A stretch of 64,000 bases of DNA from Heterohyrax brucei (Eukaryota; Chordata; Mammalia; Hyracoidea; Procaviidae). The stretch is from positions 23,409,431-23,473,430 of the forward strand of contig CM053146.1 of the NCBI GenBank assembly GCA_028571685.1. The letters run 5' to 3'. The translations under genes and the position numbers were made by a program. The notes under the pieces are model-generated. The model saw only the letters and a list, made by a program, of their open reading frames with translations, searched no databases and was not told the origin of the DNA. Position 1 is the stretch's first letter. Each line of letters begins with the position of its first letter. Shown here piece by piece: positions 23,291 to 36,059 of the stretch.

Positions 23291-25990
23291 ACACCATTGG
23301 TGTGTTGTTGGGCATCTGAGTTGATAACATCTTTTTGCTACGGTGGAGTGTGCTGCAATAAACATTTGTGTGCATGTATCTGTTCCTGTGAATGACCATC
23401 ATTCTGCAGGATATATTCCAAGCAGTGTGGTGACAGGATCAAATATTGTATTTATTTCCAGCTTTTTAAAGAAGTGCTAGGTTGCTTTCCAAAGGGGTTG
23501 TACCATTTTGCCATCCCACTAACAGTGCAGGAGTCCCAATTTCTCCACAGCCACTTCAGCATATGTTGTTTTGTATTTTTTGGATTACAGCCAACTTTGT
23601 TGGGATGAGATTGTAGTTTTGATTTGGATTTCTCTAATAGCTTGTGATTGTGAGCAATTCCTCATGTGTCTTTTGGCTGCCTGAATGTCTTCTTTGGTGA
23701 AGTGTCTATCCATCTCCTTTGCTCATTGCTTAATTGGGTTATTTACCTTTTCTTTTGATAATTTTCCTGTCTTGTAGATTATGGAGATGAGACATCAGTC
23801 CAACATGTAGTTGCCAAATATTTTTTCACATTCTGTAGGTGGTCTTTTAATTGTTTTGATAACAGTCTTTTGGTGAGTGAAAGTGTTTGATTCTTAGTCA
23901 TTCCTATGTATCTATTTTCTCTTCTGTTGGCTGTGCTTTGTCAGATTTTGAAGTCTGTGTAAGCTGTGTATGAGAACTTCCATTGTTGACCCTATTTTTT
24001 CTTGCATGATCTTTATTGTCTTAGATTTGATATTTAAGTCTGATCCAATTTGAGTTAGTTTTTATGTAAGGTGTGAGATATGGATCTTGTTTCAGATTTT
24101 TGCAGATGGATATCCAATTTTGCCAGTACTATTTGTTAAAGAGACTATTTTTACCCCAGTTTGCAATCTGAGGGCCTGTGAAGTATATCAAGTGTTCGTA
24201 AGAGAATATCAGCATCTCGGGAGTTGTAACTCTGTTCCATTGGTCTATATGCCTCTTTTTGTACCAGTACCAGGCTGTTTTGATTACTGCTTCATTGTAG
24301 TAGGTTCTAAGGTTGAGTAGTGTGAGGTTTCTCACTGTGTTCCTATTCTTCAGTAATGCTTTGCTTATCCAGGGCTTCTTCCCATTCCAAGCAAAGTTAC
24401 TGATTTGTTTCTCCATCTCCTTAAAAAATGTCACTGGAATTTGCATTGGGATTGCCTTGTGCATGTAGATAGCTTTGGGTAAAATAGACATTTTCATAAT
24501 GTTAAGTCTTCCTATCCATGAACAGGATAGGTTTTTCCACTTACGCAAGTCTCTTGCTTTCTTGCAGTAAGGTCTGTTACTCTCTTTGCATAGGTTTTTT
24601 GTTTCTCCAGTTAGATTTATTCCTAGATATTTTGTCTTCTTAGGGGCTATAGTGAATGGTATAGATTTGGTGATTTCTTCTTTGATGACGTCTTTGTTGG
24701 TATAAAGGAATCCTACTGTTTTATTTATATTTATCTGACATCCTGATACTTAGCTGAACTCTTTTCTATTAGTTCAAGTAGTTTACATATGGATTCTGTA
24801 GGATTCTCTGAGTATCCAGTCATATCATCTGTGAATAGGGAGATTTTTACTTCTTTGCTGATGCAGATTCCCATTATTTCTTTGTCTTGTCTAATTGCTC
24901 TGGCTATAACTTCTAGTACAATGTTGAGTAGAAGTGATGAGAGTGGCCATGCTTGTCTTGTTCCCAATCTCAGGGGGAATTCTTTCAGTCTCTCTCTATT
25001 CAGGATGATGTAGGAGGTTGGCTTTGCATAGATGCACCCTACTGCATTGAGAAATTTGCCTTCTATTCTTATTTTTCTGAGAGTTTTTAGTATGAATGAG
25101 TGTCGGACTTTGTCAAACATCTTTTCTGCACCATTTGACAAAATCAGGAGATTGCTATCTTTTGTGTTATTTATGTGGTTGATCACATTGATTGTTTTGC
25201 TGATGTTAAACCAGCCTTGCATCCCTGATATGAATCCAACTTGGTCATGATGAATTCTTTTTTTGATAAGCTGTTGAATTCTATTGACAAGGATTTTGTG
25301 GAAGATTTTTCATCTAGGTTCATGAGTGATATTCGTCTATAACTTTCCTTTTTGGTAGGATCTTTCTTTGACTTTGGTATCAGGGTTATGCTAGATTCAC
25401 TGAATGAATTTGGGTGTATTCCATCTCTTTTTATGATGTGAAATAATTTCAGTAGTATTGGAGTTAACTCCTCTCTAAAAAATTGGTGGAATTCTGTGGT
25501 GAAGCCTTCTGGGCCAGGACTTGTTTGGTTGGTAGTTTTTTGAGGACTTTTTTGTTCTCTTCCTTTGTGATGTATTCATTAGGTTGTTCTAGTTCTCCTT
25601 GTGATAATTTTGGTAGGTGATATGAATCTAGAAATTTGTCCATTTCCTCTACGTTTTCAAATCTGTCAGAGTACAGTCTTTTGTAGTATTCTCTTACGAT
25701 ACTTTCGATTTCAGTTGGGTGTGTTGTGATGACTCCCACCTCATTTCTTATTGAGGTTATTGGTTTACTTTCCTGTTTTGTTTTGCCAATAGCTTATCAA
25801 TTTTGTTGATCTTTTCAAAAAACGTGGTTTTGGTTTTGTTACCTTTTCAATCATTCTTCTATTCTCTAACTCATTTAATTCTGCTCTAATCTTCATTATC
25901 TGTTTTCTTTTGGTGCTTTTTGTAATTGTTTGGTTTAAGTCCTTTTTTCCTTCCAGATGTGTGGATTTATAGAGATAAATTGACCTCTGA
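23291..25990 (-). pseudogene. L1-3 ORF2 pseudogene fragment
   Basis: Reverse-transcriptase and C-terminal parts of L1 ORF2 are visible on the minus strand. A 163-codon open stretch (24731-25222) includes '[16 protein letters not shown]' and the catalytic box 'LFTDDM', with both aspartates kept. A second stretch (24129-24548) includes 'MKMSILPKAIYMHKAIP'. A third (25464-25739) covers the linker before the reverse transcriptase. The endonuclease domain is missing. Multiple stops and frameshifts separate the open stretches. Confidence 0.85.
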
Positions 25991-25992
25991 AG

Positions 25993-26200
25993 ATATTATA
26001 CCCAGTGAAATCAGTCAATGTCAAAGGGACAAATATAGTATGAGACCCATGTTATAAGGACTTAAAAATAGACTTGTCTACAGAAGAAAAAAACTTTGTT
26101 GATTACAAATGTGGGTGTGGCGGTGAGGGTTTGTCATGGATGAGATAACTGATAGATGTTAGAAATTTTATTCATTTACTGTAATAAATAAATAAATATT
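25993..26200 (+). mobile_element. L1 ORF2-end/3' fragment, plus strand
   Basis: 'attatacccagtgaaatcag', 'gttataaggacttaaaaata' and 'agacttgtctacagaagaaa' match the ORF2 terminus and early 3' UTR of the afrotherian L1 (compare 15290-15380). It abuts the truncated 5' end of L1-3 in the opposite direction. It comes from the 3' half of L1, so it does not look like simple twin priming. It ends in an (AAAT)n-like run at about 26180-26200. Confidence 0.65.
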
Positions 26201-26269
26201 TTAAAAAGTTAGTTATTCTTATATATATGGATGGATGGATTTCTAAACTCTCTATCCTATTTACATGAT

Positions 26270-26450
26270 ATTAAAGTGTTCCATTACAACATTGCATGAT
26301 TTCTGTAGGTGTATCAGAAATCCAAAATTAGGTAGTGTAAGTCTTCCAAATTTGGTATACTTTTTCAAAGTTGTTTGGCTATAATGGGTTCATTATATTT
26401 TCATAAAAATTTTAGAATCACATGGTCAATTTATACAAAAAATATAAAAT
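26270..26450 (-). mobile_element. Old L1 ORF2 fragment, minus strand
   Basis: Antisense landmarks of older L1 ORF2 are present: 'gtgtaagtcttccaaatttg', 'tttcaaagttgtttggctat' and 'tttagaatcacatggtcaat'. It is strongly diverged and AT-rich. Confidence 0.6.
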
Positions 26451-26520
26451 GATGAATAAGCACATGAACAAATAAGCACATAAAAACCAAATTTTTGTAA
26501 TAATATAGAGCAATTAGAAA

Positions 26521-28443
26521 TTTTTCTTTTTTTTACTGTGATTAAGTGAAAGTATACAGTCCAAATTAATTTTGCAAGCCCACCTGCCTGCAGCTCCTTC
26601 TGTTCGCCTTGCCTTGTGACAATACACTCCTCTTTTTAATTCTATATTTGTCATATCATCTTAACAATATTCTATCCCCTCCTCTCTCCCATCTAGAAAG
26701 AGACCTGTAGGGCAGCATCCTATAAATTCATAGAACCACAAAGTACACATACCATATGGTCACATTGTGTCCCCGAGTCCAGCACATTTTTGTTCAAAGA
26801 ATTCACCTCAATAGTGTTCTCTGGACAGGGGCAGCAACAGGTCTACGGGCCATGCTTCCAGGGGATCACCCAGGCCGTCAGACCATCAATTGTGGTCTTT
26901 TTGTAGCTTTCTTGAGCTGCACCCCTCATTTTCTCATATTGCCACAGGGACTCAACATTGTGTGCCCCATCATGGCTATCTTTGTTGGTGGCCAGGCACC
27001 ATCTAGTTCTTCTGGTCACATGTTGAGACAGTTTCCCATTCACGTCTGTCTCCTGAGCTCACGTCTGTCTCCTGAGCTCTTTTTTGCTCATGTAGTTGGT
27101 GTTCTCAGTTCTGGATGAGTTGGGACCATTTGGAGTACCTCAGATGTCAGCTTGTTAGCTTTTAAGACCCCAGATGTCAGTCACAAATATGAGGTGCAGA
27201 AGACTCTCTTAGCAATAGGTTAGTTATGACAATTGGCCATGAGGTTCCCCTAGAACATGGTCCCTGGACCCCCACCCCTGCTACTCTGTCTTTGCAGTAT
27301 TGGATTGAGATTAGAAGAGTTTTCTTTCTATGGTGAAGACCAGTTACATTGATCTACTTTCCATTGTGTGCTGCCACTGCTTTCACCCAACCAAATTTCT
27401 ATCAACTATCTAATCTATGAACAGCCTTCTACCTCCCTCTCCATCCTTGTAGCCATCAGAGTCTTTTCTTTTGTACATGAGTCTATTTTTAAGTCCTTAT
27501 AGTAGGGGTTTCATACAATATTTGTCCTTTTGCTGCTCATTGATTTCACTCAGCATAATGTCTTCCAATTGAAATCAAGTTATGAGATGCTTCCTAATAT
27601 CATCATTATTCTATATCATTGCATAGTGTTCCATTGAGGATATGTACCATAGTTTGGTTATCCATTCATCTCTTCATGGGCATCTGGATTGAGTCCATCA
27701 TTTTGCTATTGTAGACTGTGCTGCCATAAACATTGGTGTGCATGTATCTATTCATGTGACAGCCTTTGTTTCAGTAGGATAAATCCCAAGCAGTGGAATT
27801 ACTGGATCAGATGGTACATCTATTACCAATTTTTTAAGGAAGTGCCAAATTACTTCACAAAGAGGTTGTACCATTTTGAGATCCCAACAGCAGTGTATGA
27901 GAGTTTCTATCTCTCCACAGTCTCTCCAGCATTTGTTGTTTTGTGTTTTTTGGATCATGGTCAACCTTGTTGGGATGAAATGGTATCTCATTGTAATTTT
28001 GATTTGGATTTCTCTAACTACTAATGACTGTGAGCATTTTCTCTGTGTCTTCTGGCTGCCTAGATGTCTTCTTTGGTGAAGTGTCTGTCCATTTCTTTTG
28101 CCCATCTCTTAACTGGCTTATTTACCTTTTTGTTTTTGACATTTTGTGGTATATTGTAGATTATGGAGATCAGATGTTGATCCGACATGTAGTTGCCAAA
28201 TATTTTTTCCTGTTCTGTAAGTCTTTTAACTCTTTTCATAGTCTTTGGATGAGCAAAAGTGTTTGACTCTCAGTAGTTTCCATTTATCTATTTTCTGTTG
28301 GTCATGCTTTGTCAGATTTTGAAGTCTGTCTAAGCTGTGTATCAGAATTCCCATTGTTGACTAAATTTTTTCTTGAATCATCTTTATTGTTTTATATTTG
28401 ATATTTACATCTTTGATCCATTTTGATTTAGACGTTGTGTAAG
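26521..28443 (-). mobile_element. L1-4: 5'-truncated minus-strand L1
   Basis: The 3' end is at 26521 ('actgtgattaagtgaaagta' after a T-run). The full 3' UTR extends to about 27530, then the C-terminal part of ORF2 to 28443. Open remnants such as the 117-codon stretch 27752-28105 contain 'CWDLKMVQPLCEVIW', typical of the ORF2 C-terminus. The 5' edge is fused, without a poly(A) of the next element, to the 3' end of L1-5 at a shared TGTGA. Confidence 0.82.
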
Positions 28444-28546
28444 GTGTGATTGAGTGAAAGTGTACAATTCAGTTTAAATTCGCATGCCTCCCTATGTGCA
28501 GCTGTTACTGTTCTCCTTGCCCGGTGACAGCACACTCCTCCTTTCT

Positions 28547-29472
28547 CTTTTATTTATTTATTTATTTTATTATGACTGAGTGAAAATGTATATTCCCGTA
28601 TAAATTTACATGCCCACCTATATGCAGCTTCCACTGCTCTCCCTGTCCAGTGACAGCACACTATTCCTCTCTGCTCCATACATGTCTCATCCTCCCAACA
28701 GTCTCTTTTCCTCTCCTCTACACCCATTCCCCTTACTCCAGTCAGAGGTCAGCAGGATGATATCCTATAGATGTATAGAGCCATAAAGTACATCCAATAT
28801 ATGGTCACTCTGCATTGCCAAGTCCAATCCATTCATGTCCAGAAAGTGGACCTTTGTTATGATTTATGGGCAAGGGCAGCATCAGGGCCAGGGGCCATGC
28901 TCCCGGGGGTAACTCGAAACCACTGGACCATCAACTGAGGTCTTTTAGTGGAGATCTCAGGATGCACCCCTTTTTATTCTTGTGTTGCCAATGAGATTCA
29001 ACTTAGTGAGCTCCATCACGGCTATCACTGGTGGTGGACGGGCACCATCTGGTTCTTCTGGTCCCAAGTCTATGTAGGCACCCACTCATGTGGGTCTCTC
29101 TATCTTTTGGGTTGTCTTTACCCCATGTCATTTTGGTCCTCGGTGAGCATCCGTTCCTGCTGAGTTGGGACCATTTGCTGTGCCCTCGGCTGACAGCTTG
29201 GCAGCTTTTAAGACTCCAGATGCCACTCACCAATGTGGGGTGCAGAAATCCCCCTTAGCAAAGTGCTAGTTGTGCCAACTGGCCACGATTTCATCTAAGA
29301 GCATGGTCCCCTGCCCTCTGCCCCAACTACTCTGTCTTTGCAATATTGGGTTAAGACTAGATTAGATAGTTGCTAGAAATCTGGTTGGTTGAAATCGGTG
29401 ATAGTACACATTAGAAACAAAAACAATATTAAGTGGACTTCAGCATAACTTGAATACTCCTTCCATCTTAAC
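28547..29472 (-). mobile_element. Nested L1 3' fragment in L1-5, 10-bp TSD
   Basis: It is a second L1 3' UTR in the same orientation, starting with a (TTTA)n run that is the reversed tail, then 'tgactgagtgaaaatgtata'. L1-5 text is interrupted at 'cctcctttct' (28537-28546) and resumes after the identical 'cctcctttct' (29473-29482). This is a clear target-site duplication, and it makes this insertion younger than L1-5. Confidence 0.93.
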
Positions 29473-30354
29473 CCTCCTTTCTGTTCTATACATGTCATAT
29501 CCTCTTAACAGTCTCATATTCCCACTTCTCCACCCTCTCCACTCCCTTCTAGTAAGAGGCCAGTAGGATGACATCCTATAAATGCATAGAACAATAAAAT
29601 GCACACTTGATATGGTCAATTTGTGTCACTGAGTCCAGTCCATTCCTGTCCAAAGAGTTGACCTCAGTAATGATTTATGAATAGGGACAGCATCAGGTTT
29701 TGGGGGCCATGCTCCCAGGAGAACTCCCAGTCCTTCAGACCATCATTTGTGGCTTTTTTTAGTGGAGTTCTCAGGGTACACCTCTTTTTATTCTCATATT
29801 GCCACTGAGACTCAACTTTGTGAGCCCCATGACGGATGTCACTTGTGGTTGCCAGGCATCATCTGATTCTTCTGGTCACATGTTGATTTAGTCACCCTTT
29901 CTTGTGAGTCTGTCTACTGGGTTCTCCTTCTCCCATGTTGCTTTAGTCCCTGCTTAGTTGGGACCATTTTGTGTTCCTCCTAGCTTTTAAGACTCATCAG
30001 TGTGTGGTGGACAAGACTCTCAGCAATAGGCTAGTTATATCAACTGAGAAGACGGTCTTAGCAATAGGCTAGTTATGACAACTGGCCTTGCTGTCACCTG
30101 AAAGCATGGTCCACAAATCCACCCCTGGCACTCTATGCTTGCAATATTGGGTTAAGACTGGAACAGTTTTCAGGTTATGTTGAAGTCCTGTTAAATTGAT
30201 CTTCTTTCTAACGTGTGCTGTCGCTGATTTCATCCAACTAAATTTCTATCAACTGTCCGATCTATAACCAGCCCTCTCCTTTCCATCTATTGCAGCCATC
30301 AAAGAGTCTTTTGTTCTGTTTTTAAGTCCTTATAGAAGGGGTCTTATACAATAT

Positions 30355-33300
30355 TTGTCCTTGTGCTGCTGACTAATTTCACTCAACATAATGTCTTCCA
30401 ATTGAAACTTCCAAGTTATAAGATGCTTCCTAAAATTGTCATTGTATTCCATTGAGTATATATACCATAGTTTATTTATCCATTCATCAGTTGTTGTGCA
30501 TATGGATTAATTCCATCTTTTAGCTATTGTGGACTATGCTGTGATAAACATTCGTGTGCACGTATCTATACATGAGATCGCCATTACGTCTGTAGGATAT
30601 GTTCCAAGCAGTGGGGTTACTGGGTCAAATGGTATATTTATTTCCAGCTTTTAAAAGAAGCTCCAGATTGCTTTCCAAAGAGGTTGTACTACTTTACAAT
30701 CCCACCAGCAGTGTAGGAGAGCTCCAGTTTCTCTATAGCCTCCCCAGCATTTGTTGTTTTGTGTTTTTAAGATCATAGCCAACCTTGTTGAGGTGATTGT
30801 TTCAAATTTTTGCAAATGGATATCAAATTTTGCTAGCATCATTTCTTAAAGAGACTGTTTTTTACCACAGTTTACAGTCCTAGGGCTCTTGTTGAATACT
30901 GACTGTTCCTAAGAACATGCTGGCATTTCTGAGGTCTCTGTTCCATTGGTCTATGTGTCTCTTTTTCTACTAGTGCCAGGTTGTTTTGAGTACTGTGGTA
31001 GTGTAATAGCTTCTAAGGTCAGGTAGTGTGAGGCCTCCCACTGTATTCCTGTTCTTCAATAGTGCTTTTCTTATCTGCTTTTTCTTCCCTTTCTAAACAA
31101 AGTTGGTGATTTGTTTCTCCATCTCATTAAAATATGACACTGGAATTTGTATTGGGATTGCATTGCATATGTACATTGCTTTGGGTAAAATAACAATGTT
31201 CACAGTGTTCAGTCTTCCTATTCATGAACAGGGTAGGTTTCTCCATTTCAGTAAATCTTTTGGTGTCTTGCAGTGAAGTCTTGTAGTTCTGTCTGCATAG
31301 GTCTCTTATTTCTGTGGTTACATTTATTCCTAGGCATTTTATCTTCTTGGGGGCTAGTAAATGATATTGATTTGGTGATTTCTTCTTTGATGATGTCTTT
31401 GTCGGTATAAAGGAATCCTATTGATTTATTTATGTTTATCTTATATTCTGACACTCTGCTGAACTCTTTTATTAGTTCCAGTAGTTTAATTTTGTGTTCT
31501 CTAAGATTCTCTGCATATACAATCATATCGTCTGAAAATAGGGAGACTTTGACTTCTTCTTTGCCAGTGAGGATGTTCTCCGGTTCTCTGTCTTGTCTAA
31601 TTCCTTGTTCTAGAACCTCTAGTACAATGTTGAATGTAAGTGATGAGAGTGGGTATCCTTGTCTAGTTTCCTTTCTCAAGCGGACTTCTTTCAGACTCTC
31701 GCCATTCAGGATTATGCAGGTGGTAGGCTTTGTGTGGACTCCCCATAATGCATTGAGAAATTTGCTTTCTTATTTTGCTGAGAGTTTTTAGCATGAATGG
31801 GTATTGCACTTTCTCAAATGCCTTTTCTACATCAGTTGAAAAAATCAGTGATTCATATCTTTGTGTTATTTATGTGGTTGATCACTTTAATTGATTTCTG
31901 ATTCTCAACCAGGCTTGTGTCCTGGGTATGAATCCAACTTGATAATGATGAATTACTATTTCTTTTTAACATGTTATTGATTTCTATTGGCATGGATTTT
32001 GTGAAAGATTTTTACATTTAGGTTCTTGAGCTACAGTGGTCTGCAATTTTCTTTTCTTGTGGGATCTTTTTCTGACTTTGGTATCGGGGTTATGCTGGCT
32101 TCATAGAATGAATTTGGGAGTATTTCTATGACGTGAAATAGTCTCAGTAGTACTGGAGTTAACCCTTCTTTAAAAGTCTGGTAGAATTTTCCAGTGAAGC
32201 CTTCTGGGTCAGGACTTTTTGGTTGGTAGTTTTCTGAGGACTTTGTAATCTCTTCCTTTGTTATTGGTTTATTAAGTTGTTCTACTTCTCCTTGCCATAT
32301 TTTTTGTAGGTGATATGAATCTAGAAATTTGTCCATTTCCTGTAAGTTTTCAAATCTGTTAGAGTACAGTCATTTGTAGTATTCTGTCATGAAACTTTTG
32401 ATTTCAGCTGGTACTGCTGCAACATCTCCCATCTCATTTCTTATTTGGGTTATTTGTTTCATCTCCTGATTTCTTTTGTAAGGTTAGCCAGTAGTTTTTG
32501 ATCAGTTTTGTTGATCTTTTCAGAAAACCAGCTTTTGGTTTCATTAATTTTTTCAATTGTTCTTCTATTCTCTAGTTCTGCTCTAGTCTTTATGATCTAT
32601 TTTCTTCTCTTACCTGAAGGGTTCCTCTGTTGCTCTCTTTCTACTTGTTCAAGCTGTAAGGTTAATTCTTTAATTTGGGTGTTTTTTCCTTCTGTATGTA
32701 TGAATTTACAGGGATAAATTGACCTCTGAGCACTGCTTTCACTATATCCCACAGGCTGTGGTAGGATGTGTTTCTGTTCTCATTTGATTTTATAAGTTTC
32801 TTTATTTTGTCTTTGATTTCTTCTGCAACTCATGGATTTTTGAGCAATATGTTGTTCAGTTTCCATGAGTTCAGGTTTCTATCTATGTTTTTTTCTGCTA
32901 TTGATTTCCACTTTTATGTCTTTATGGTCTGACAAGATGCTTTAAAATAATTCAATGGTTTGGATTTTGTTGGGACTTGCTTTGTGTTCTAACACATGGT
33001 ATACTCTGGAAAATTTTCCTTGTGTGTTGGAGAAGGAGGTGTACTTATCTGTTGATGGCTAAGAAGTTCTGCATATGTTGATGAGGTCTAATTAGTTAAT
33101 TGTCACAATAAGCTTTCTGTGTCTTTACCTAGCTTTTCTCTGGATGATCTGTCCATTAGTGGAAGTGGTATGTTGAAGTCTTCAACTATTATTGTGGAGT
33201 AGTCTATCTCATTTTTCAGTGTTGTCATTGTTTGATGTATTTAGGTGCTCTGGTACTGGATGCATAAATATTTAACATTGTTATATCCCGGTTATGTGTT

Positions 33301-33607
33301 GAACCTTTCAGTAATAAATAGTGACCATCCTTGTCCATGATGGTGGACTTTATATTAAAGTCTATTTTATCTGAGATTAGTATTGACACTCCTGCTCTTC
33401 TTTGTATGTTGTTTGTTTGGTATATATTTTTCCAATGTTAATTTTCAGTTTGTTCACATCTTTGAGACTAAGGTGTATTTCCTGTAGGCAACACATAGAT
33501 GGATCATTCCTTTAGATAGAGAATGCCACTTGCTCTCTCTTTATTGGAGTTTTCAGTCTGTTTACATTCAGTGTATTTATTGATAGGTATGTGTTTAATG
33601 CAGTCAT
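30355..33607 (-). pseudogene. L1-5 ORF2 pseudogene
   Basis: The start codon is at 33605-33607 on the minus strand (reads ATGACTGCATTAAAC, like 11821). The endonuclease portion (about 33600-32900) is heavily damaged. The reverse-transcriptase remnants include 31248-31679 ('RQGYPLSSLTFNIVLEV', box 'LFSDDM') and 32031-32336 ('FYQTFKEGLTPVLLRLF'). A roughly 500-bp deletion near 30798 removes part of the C-terminal segment. It is not functional. Confidence 0.83.
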
Positions 33608-34104
33608 TTTGATTTCTTTATTTTTGTGTTGTTGATGTTTTCTATGTTGCTCTTAATATTCTCTTTTGAGTCATCCTTTATAGATTGACTTTTCATCTTT
33701 TTCAGATTTTTTTTGTTGGTGTTTCTGTTTTATGTTTCGTGTTTTGGTATGTTGCATTGTTATTTTGCTTTGTGGTTGCCCTTATGATCACCCTTACTAG
33801 TCTAAGTTGAAACCAGACTTTAACTTCTGCGTATCTTTTTAACTTCCTCCCCACGTGAAAGGGCTGTAACTTTTGTAATGTTTCCTTCTTGGTAGTGTGA
33901 TGATGTCATAGTTTTCATAATATGATCACTGGTTCCCTTCTTTTAGTACTGTAAATTTGATTGAGCTTTTAGACTTCCCTAACTGAGCAGGATTCTGGAT
34001 ACTGTGTCCTGCATTGCCTACTTAAGCATATACATAATGTTTGTTTGTTTCCCTAAGCAAAGAGCTTCTTTCAGCATTTCTGGTAGTTTTGGTTTTTGTT
34101 TTTT

Positions 34105-34928
34105 TTACAAATTCTGCAAGCTTCTGTTTATCTGAGAATGTCTGAATTTCATCTTCATATTTGAAAGACAATTTTGCAAGATATATAATTCTTGGTTGTT
34201 TTTCTCTTTCATGGCTTTGAATGTTTCATCCCTTATTGCCAGCCTTGTTTCTGCTGAGAATTCAGACAAAAGCCTATAGGACTTCCCTTTGAATGTTAGC
34301 TTTGTTTTAAGCCTCATTGCCTTTAAGAGCTTCTGTTTATGTTTCATTTTATTAAGCTTGATTATAATATGTCTTGGTGTCTTTCTTTGGGGGTCTCATT
34401 TTTGTAATATTTGATATGCATCTTGGAAATCTGTGTCCTCTCACAATTTCAGAGAAGTTTTCTGTCAGCAATTCTGCAACAACACTCTCTGTATTTTCAA
34501 TTATCCCTCCCTGTTCAGGAACTCCAATTATTTGTAGATTATTCATTTTAATAGAGTCCCACATGTTTGTTAATGCAGATTAATTTTTCTTATTTCTTTT
34601 CTCTGATTTCACCTCATAAACAATGGTGTTAGTTGCTCTGTCCTCAAGCTCCTAAGTCTGTCTTCCAACTCCTCACTTCTGATCTTTGAGCTTTAGATTA
34701 AGTTGTCTAATTCTGTAATTTTATTATTGGTCTACTGGATTTCAGGTCATTGATGTTCCATTGGTTCAAATAGCTTACTTAGTTTTTAATTTTGTTCTCC
34801 TCCATTTTGGTTGATCTCTAGGAGGACTCTATGCATAATTCTTTTGTACTTGACCTCTGATAGTTTCAGAAAGGCTTCTTCATCTGGGAAGTTTTTGATT
34901 CTTTATCTTGGGAGTTTTCTAGAGCCAT
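34105..34928 (-). pseudogene. L1-5 ORF1 pseudogene
   Basis: It starts with ATG GCT CTA GAA AAC at 34928-34914 (minus). The RRM-like segment is visible in the 34352-34564 frame ('IIGVPEQGG', 'LLTENFSEIV'). The C-terminal domain is visible in 34105-34347 ('KAMRLKTKLTFKGKSYRL'). The coiled coil is frameshifted. Confidence 0.82.
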
Positions 34929-36059
34929 GGTGAATTGTTTCTTTAAATGGTTAGCTATTGATTCTTGCCTTCATGCCATCTAGAAGCTGTTCACTTTCTC
35001 TGGTGTTACCTCCACAGGAGCTGAGGCATAGTTCTAAGAGGATAGTTGGTCACCAGCCACCTCTATATTCTCTAATGACTGGCTCCAGGTGGATTCACTG
35101 GAATGGTAGGCTCTGCCTTCTGTCTGGCAAAGATGGCACCCTACTTATGGAGTCACTGTGGGGATGTTAGCCAATGCTGTAACATGGATCAGTTAAGGGT
35201 GGAGAACATATTGCTGGGCCACTCATCTGACAGTTTTCCAGGAGTTCTTATTTTAAAAAGGTACTTTACTGGTAAGTGAGGAACTGTCCTGCAGCTGCTG
35301 AAATCAGTGAAGCCCTCAGGTGTGGAAAGGCCTGGCCCTCTGGCTGACAATGAAAGCACCTCATCATAGGCTGTCTCCAGATGCTATGATGTGGTTCAAG
35401 GTAGGGACATGTTTTGGTCTTGCTGCCATCCTCTGTCAGGTCCTACCCATAGATCTAGGCACCGCTATCCTTAACATAGATTTTCTTCTGGAGAAGCACT
35501 TTATTGACAGGGACTTCTGCTCCTCATGAAAATTAGCTCCAGATAACATATCTGTTTGAGTGACTGTGCCTCCTAGCTGACCAAGTTGCCTTGCCTGCTG
35601 TGAAACAGTAGAATCTATGGTGCAGCTCAGATAAGAGATAGTGGAGGAACAGTGGTGCCTGCAGTTGTTGGCTGGCTTTCAGTATGTGGCTATTGAAAGT
35701 ATAGTCTCTTTGCTGCATCATATGCTATTTACTTAAGCACTGCAGTTCAGCATCTTTGCCAGCGTATGCCCTGTCCTTGCCTCCTGGATAACAAAGAAGG
35801 CATTAGTATCTGAAGTCCTTCCAAATGTTGAGTCCACATAAGCAAGACTCAGCATGCCGCTGGCTTGTCTTTGAGAGAGGTAGTTACCCTGTTAGTTGCG
35901 GCTAGTCTAATCTGTTCACTCTATGCCAGATCCTAGGGCTCCATAGATGTCCATGCCACTTCATTCAATTATCATTCCAGGCTTTAGTTTCCTGAGGGAA
36001 TTGAGGAGACATGTGTCTAGTCCACTATCTTTCCCCACCCCCAATTATACATAACAACT

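Larger units (their letters stand above)
22170..25990 (-). mobile_element. L1-3: minus-strand L1 with an internal inversion
   Basis: Three blocks are collinear in L1 coordinates but not in orientation. 22170-22624 is 3' UTR on the minus strand. 22625-23290 is the adjacent ORF2-end and 3'-UTR segment on the plus strand. 23291-25990 is ORF2 on the minus strand. The middle block fills exactly the part missing between the other two, with only about 10-15 bp lost. A single L1 with an inverted central segment fits better than three insertions. It is 5'-truncated in the middle of ORF2. Confidence 0.78.
28446..36042 (-). mobile_element. L1-5: near full-length minus-strand L1 with nested fragment
   Basis: It runs from the 3' terminus (28446) to the L1 5' signature reversed ('agtccactatctttccccac', ending 36042). 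The parts, reading minus, are: 5' UTR 36042-34929, ORF1 34928 to about 34105, ORF2 33607 to about 30355, and 3' UTR to 28446. A nested L1 fragment occupies 28547-29472. About 500 bp of ORF2 is missing near 30798, where 'ccaaccttgttgaggtgatt' jumps to 'gtttcaaatttttgcaaatg'. Without the insert it is about 6.7 kb. Confidence 0.85.

Noticed and set aside
25990-26200. Twin-priming inversion at the 5' end of L1-3
   Set aside because: The inverted piece comes from the 3' part of L1, whereas twin priming would place upstream sequence there. A separate fragment is more likely.
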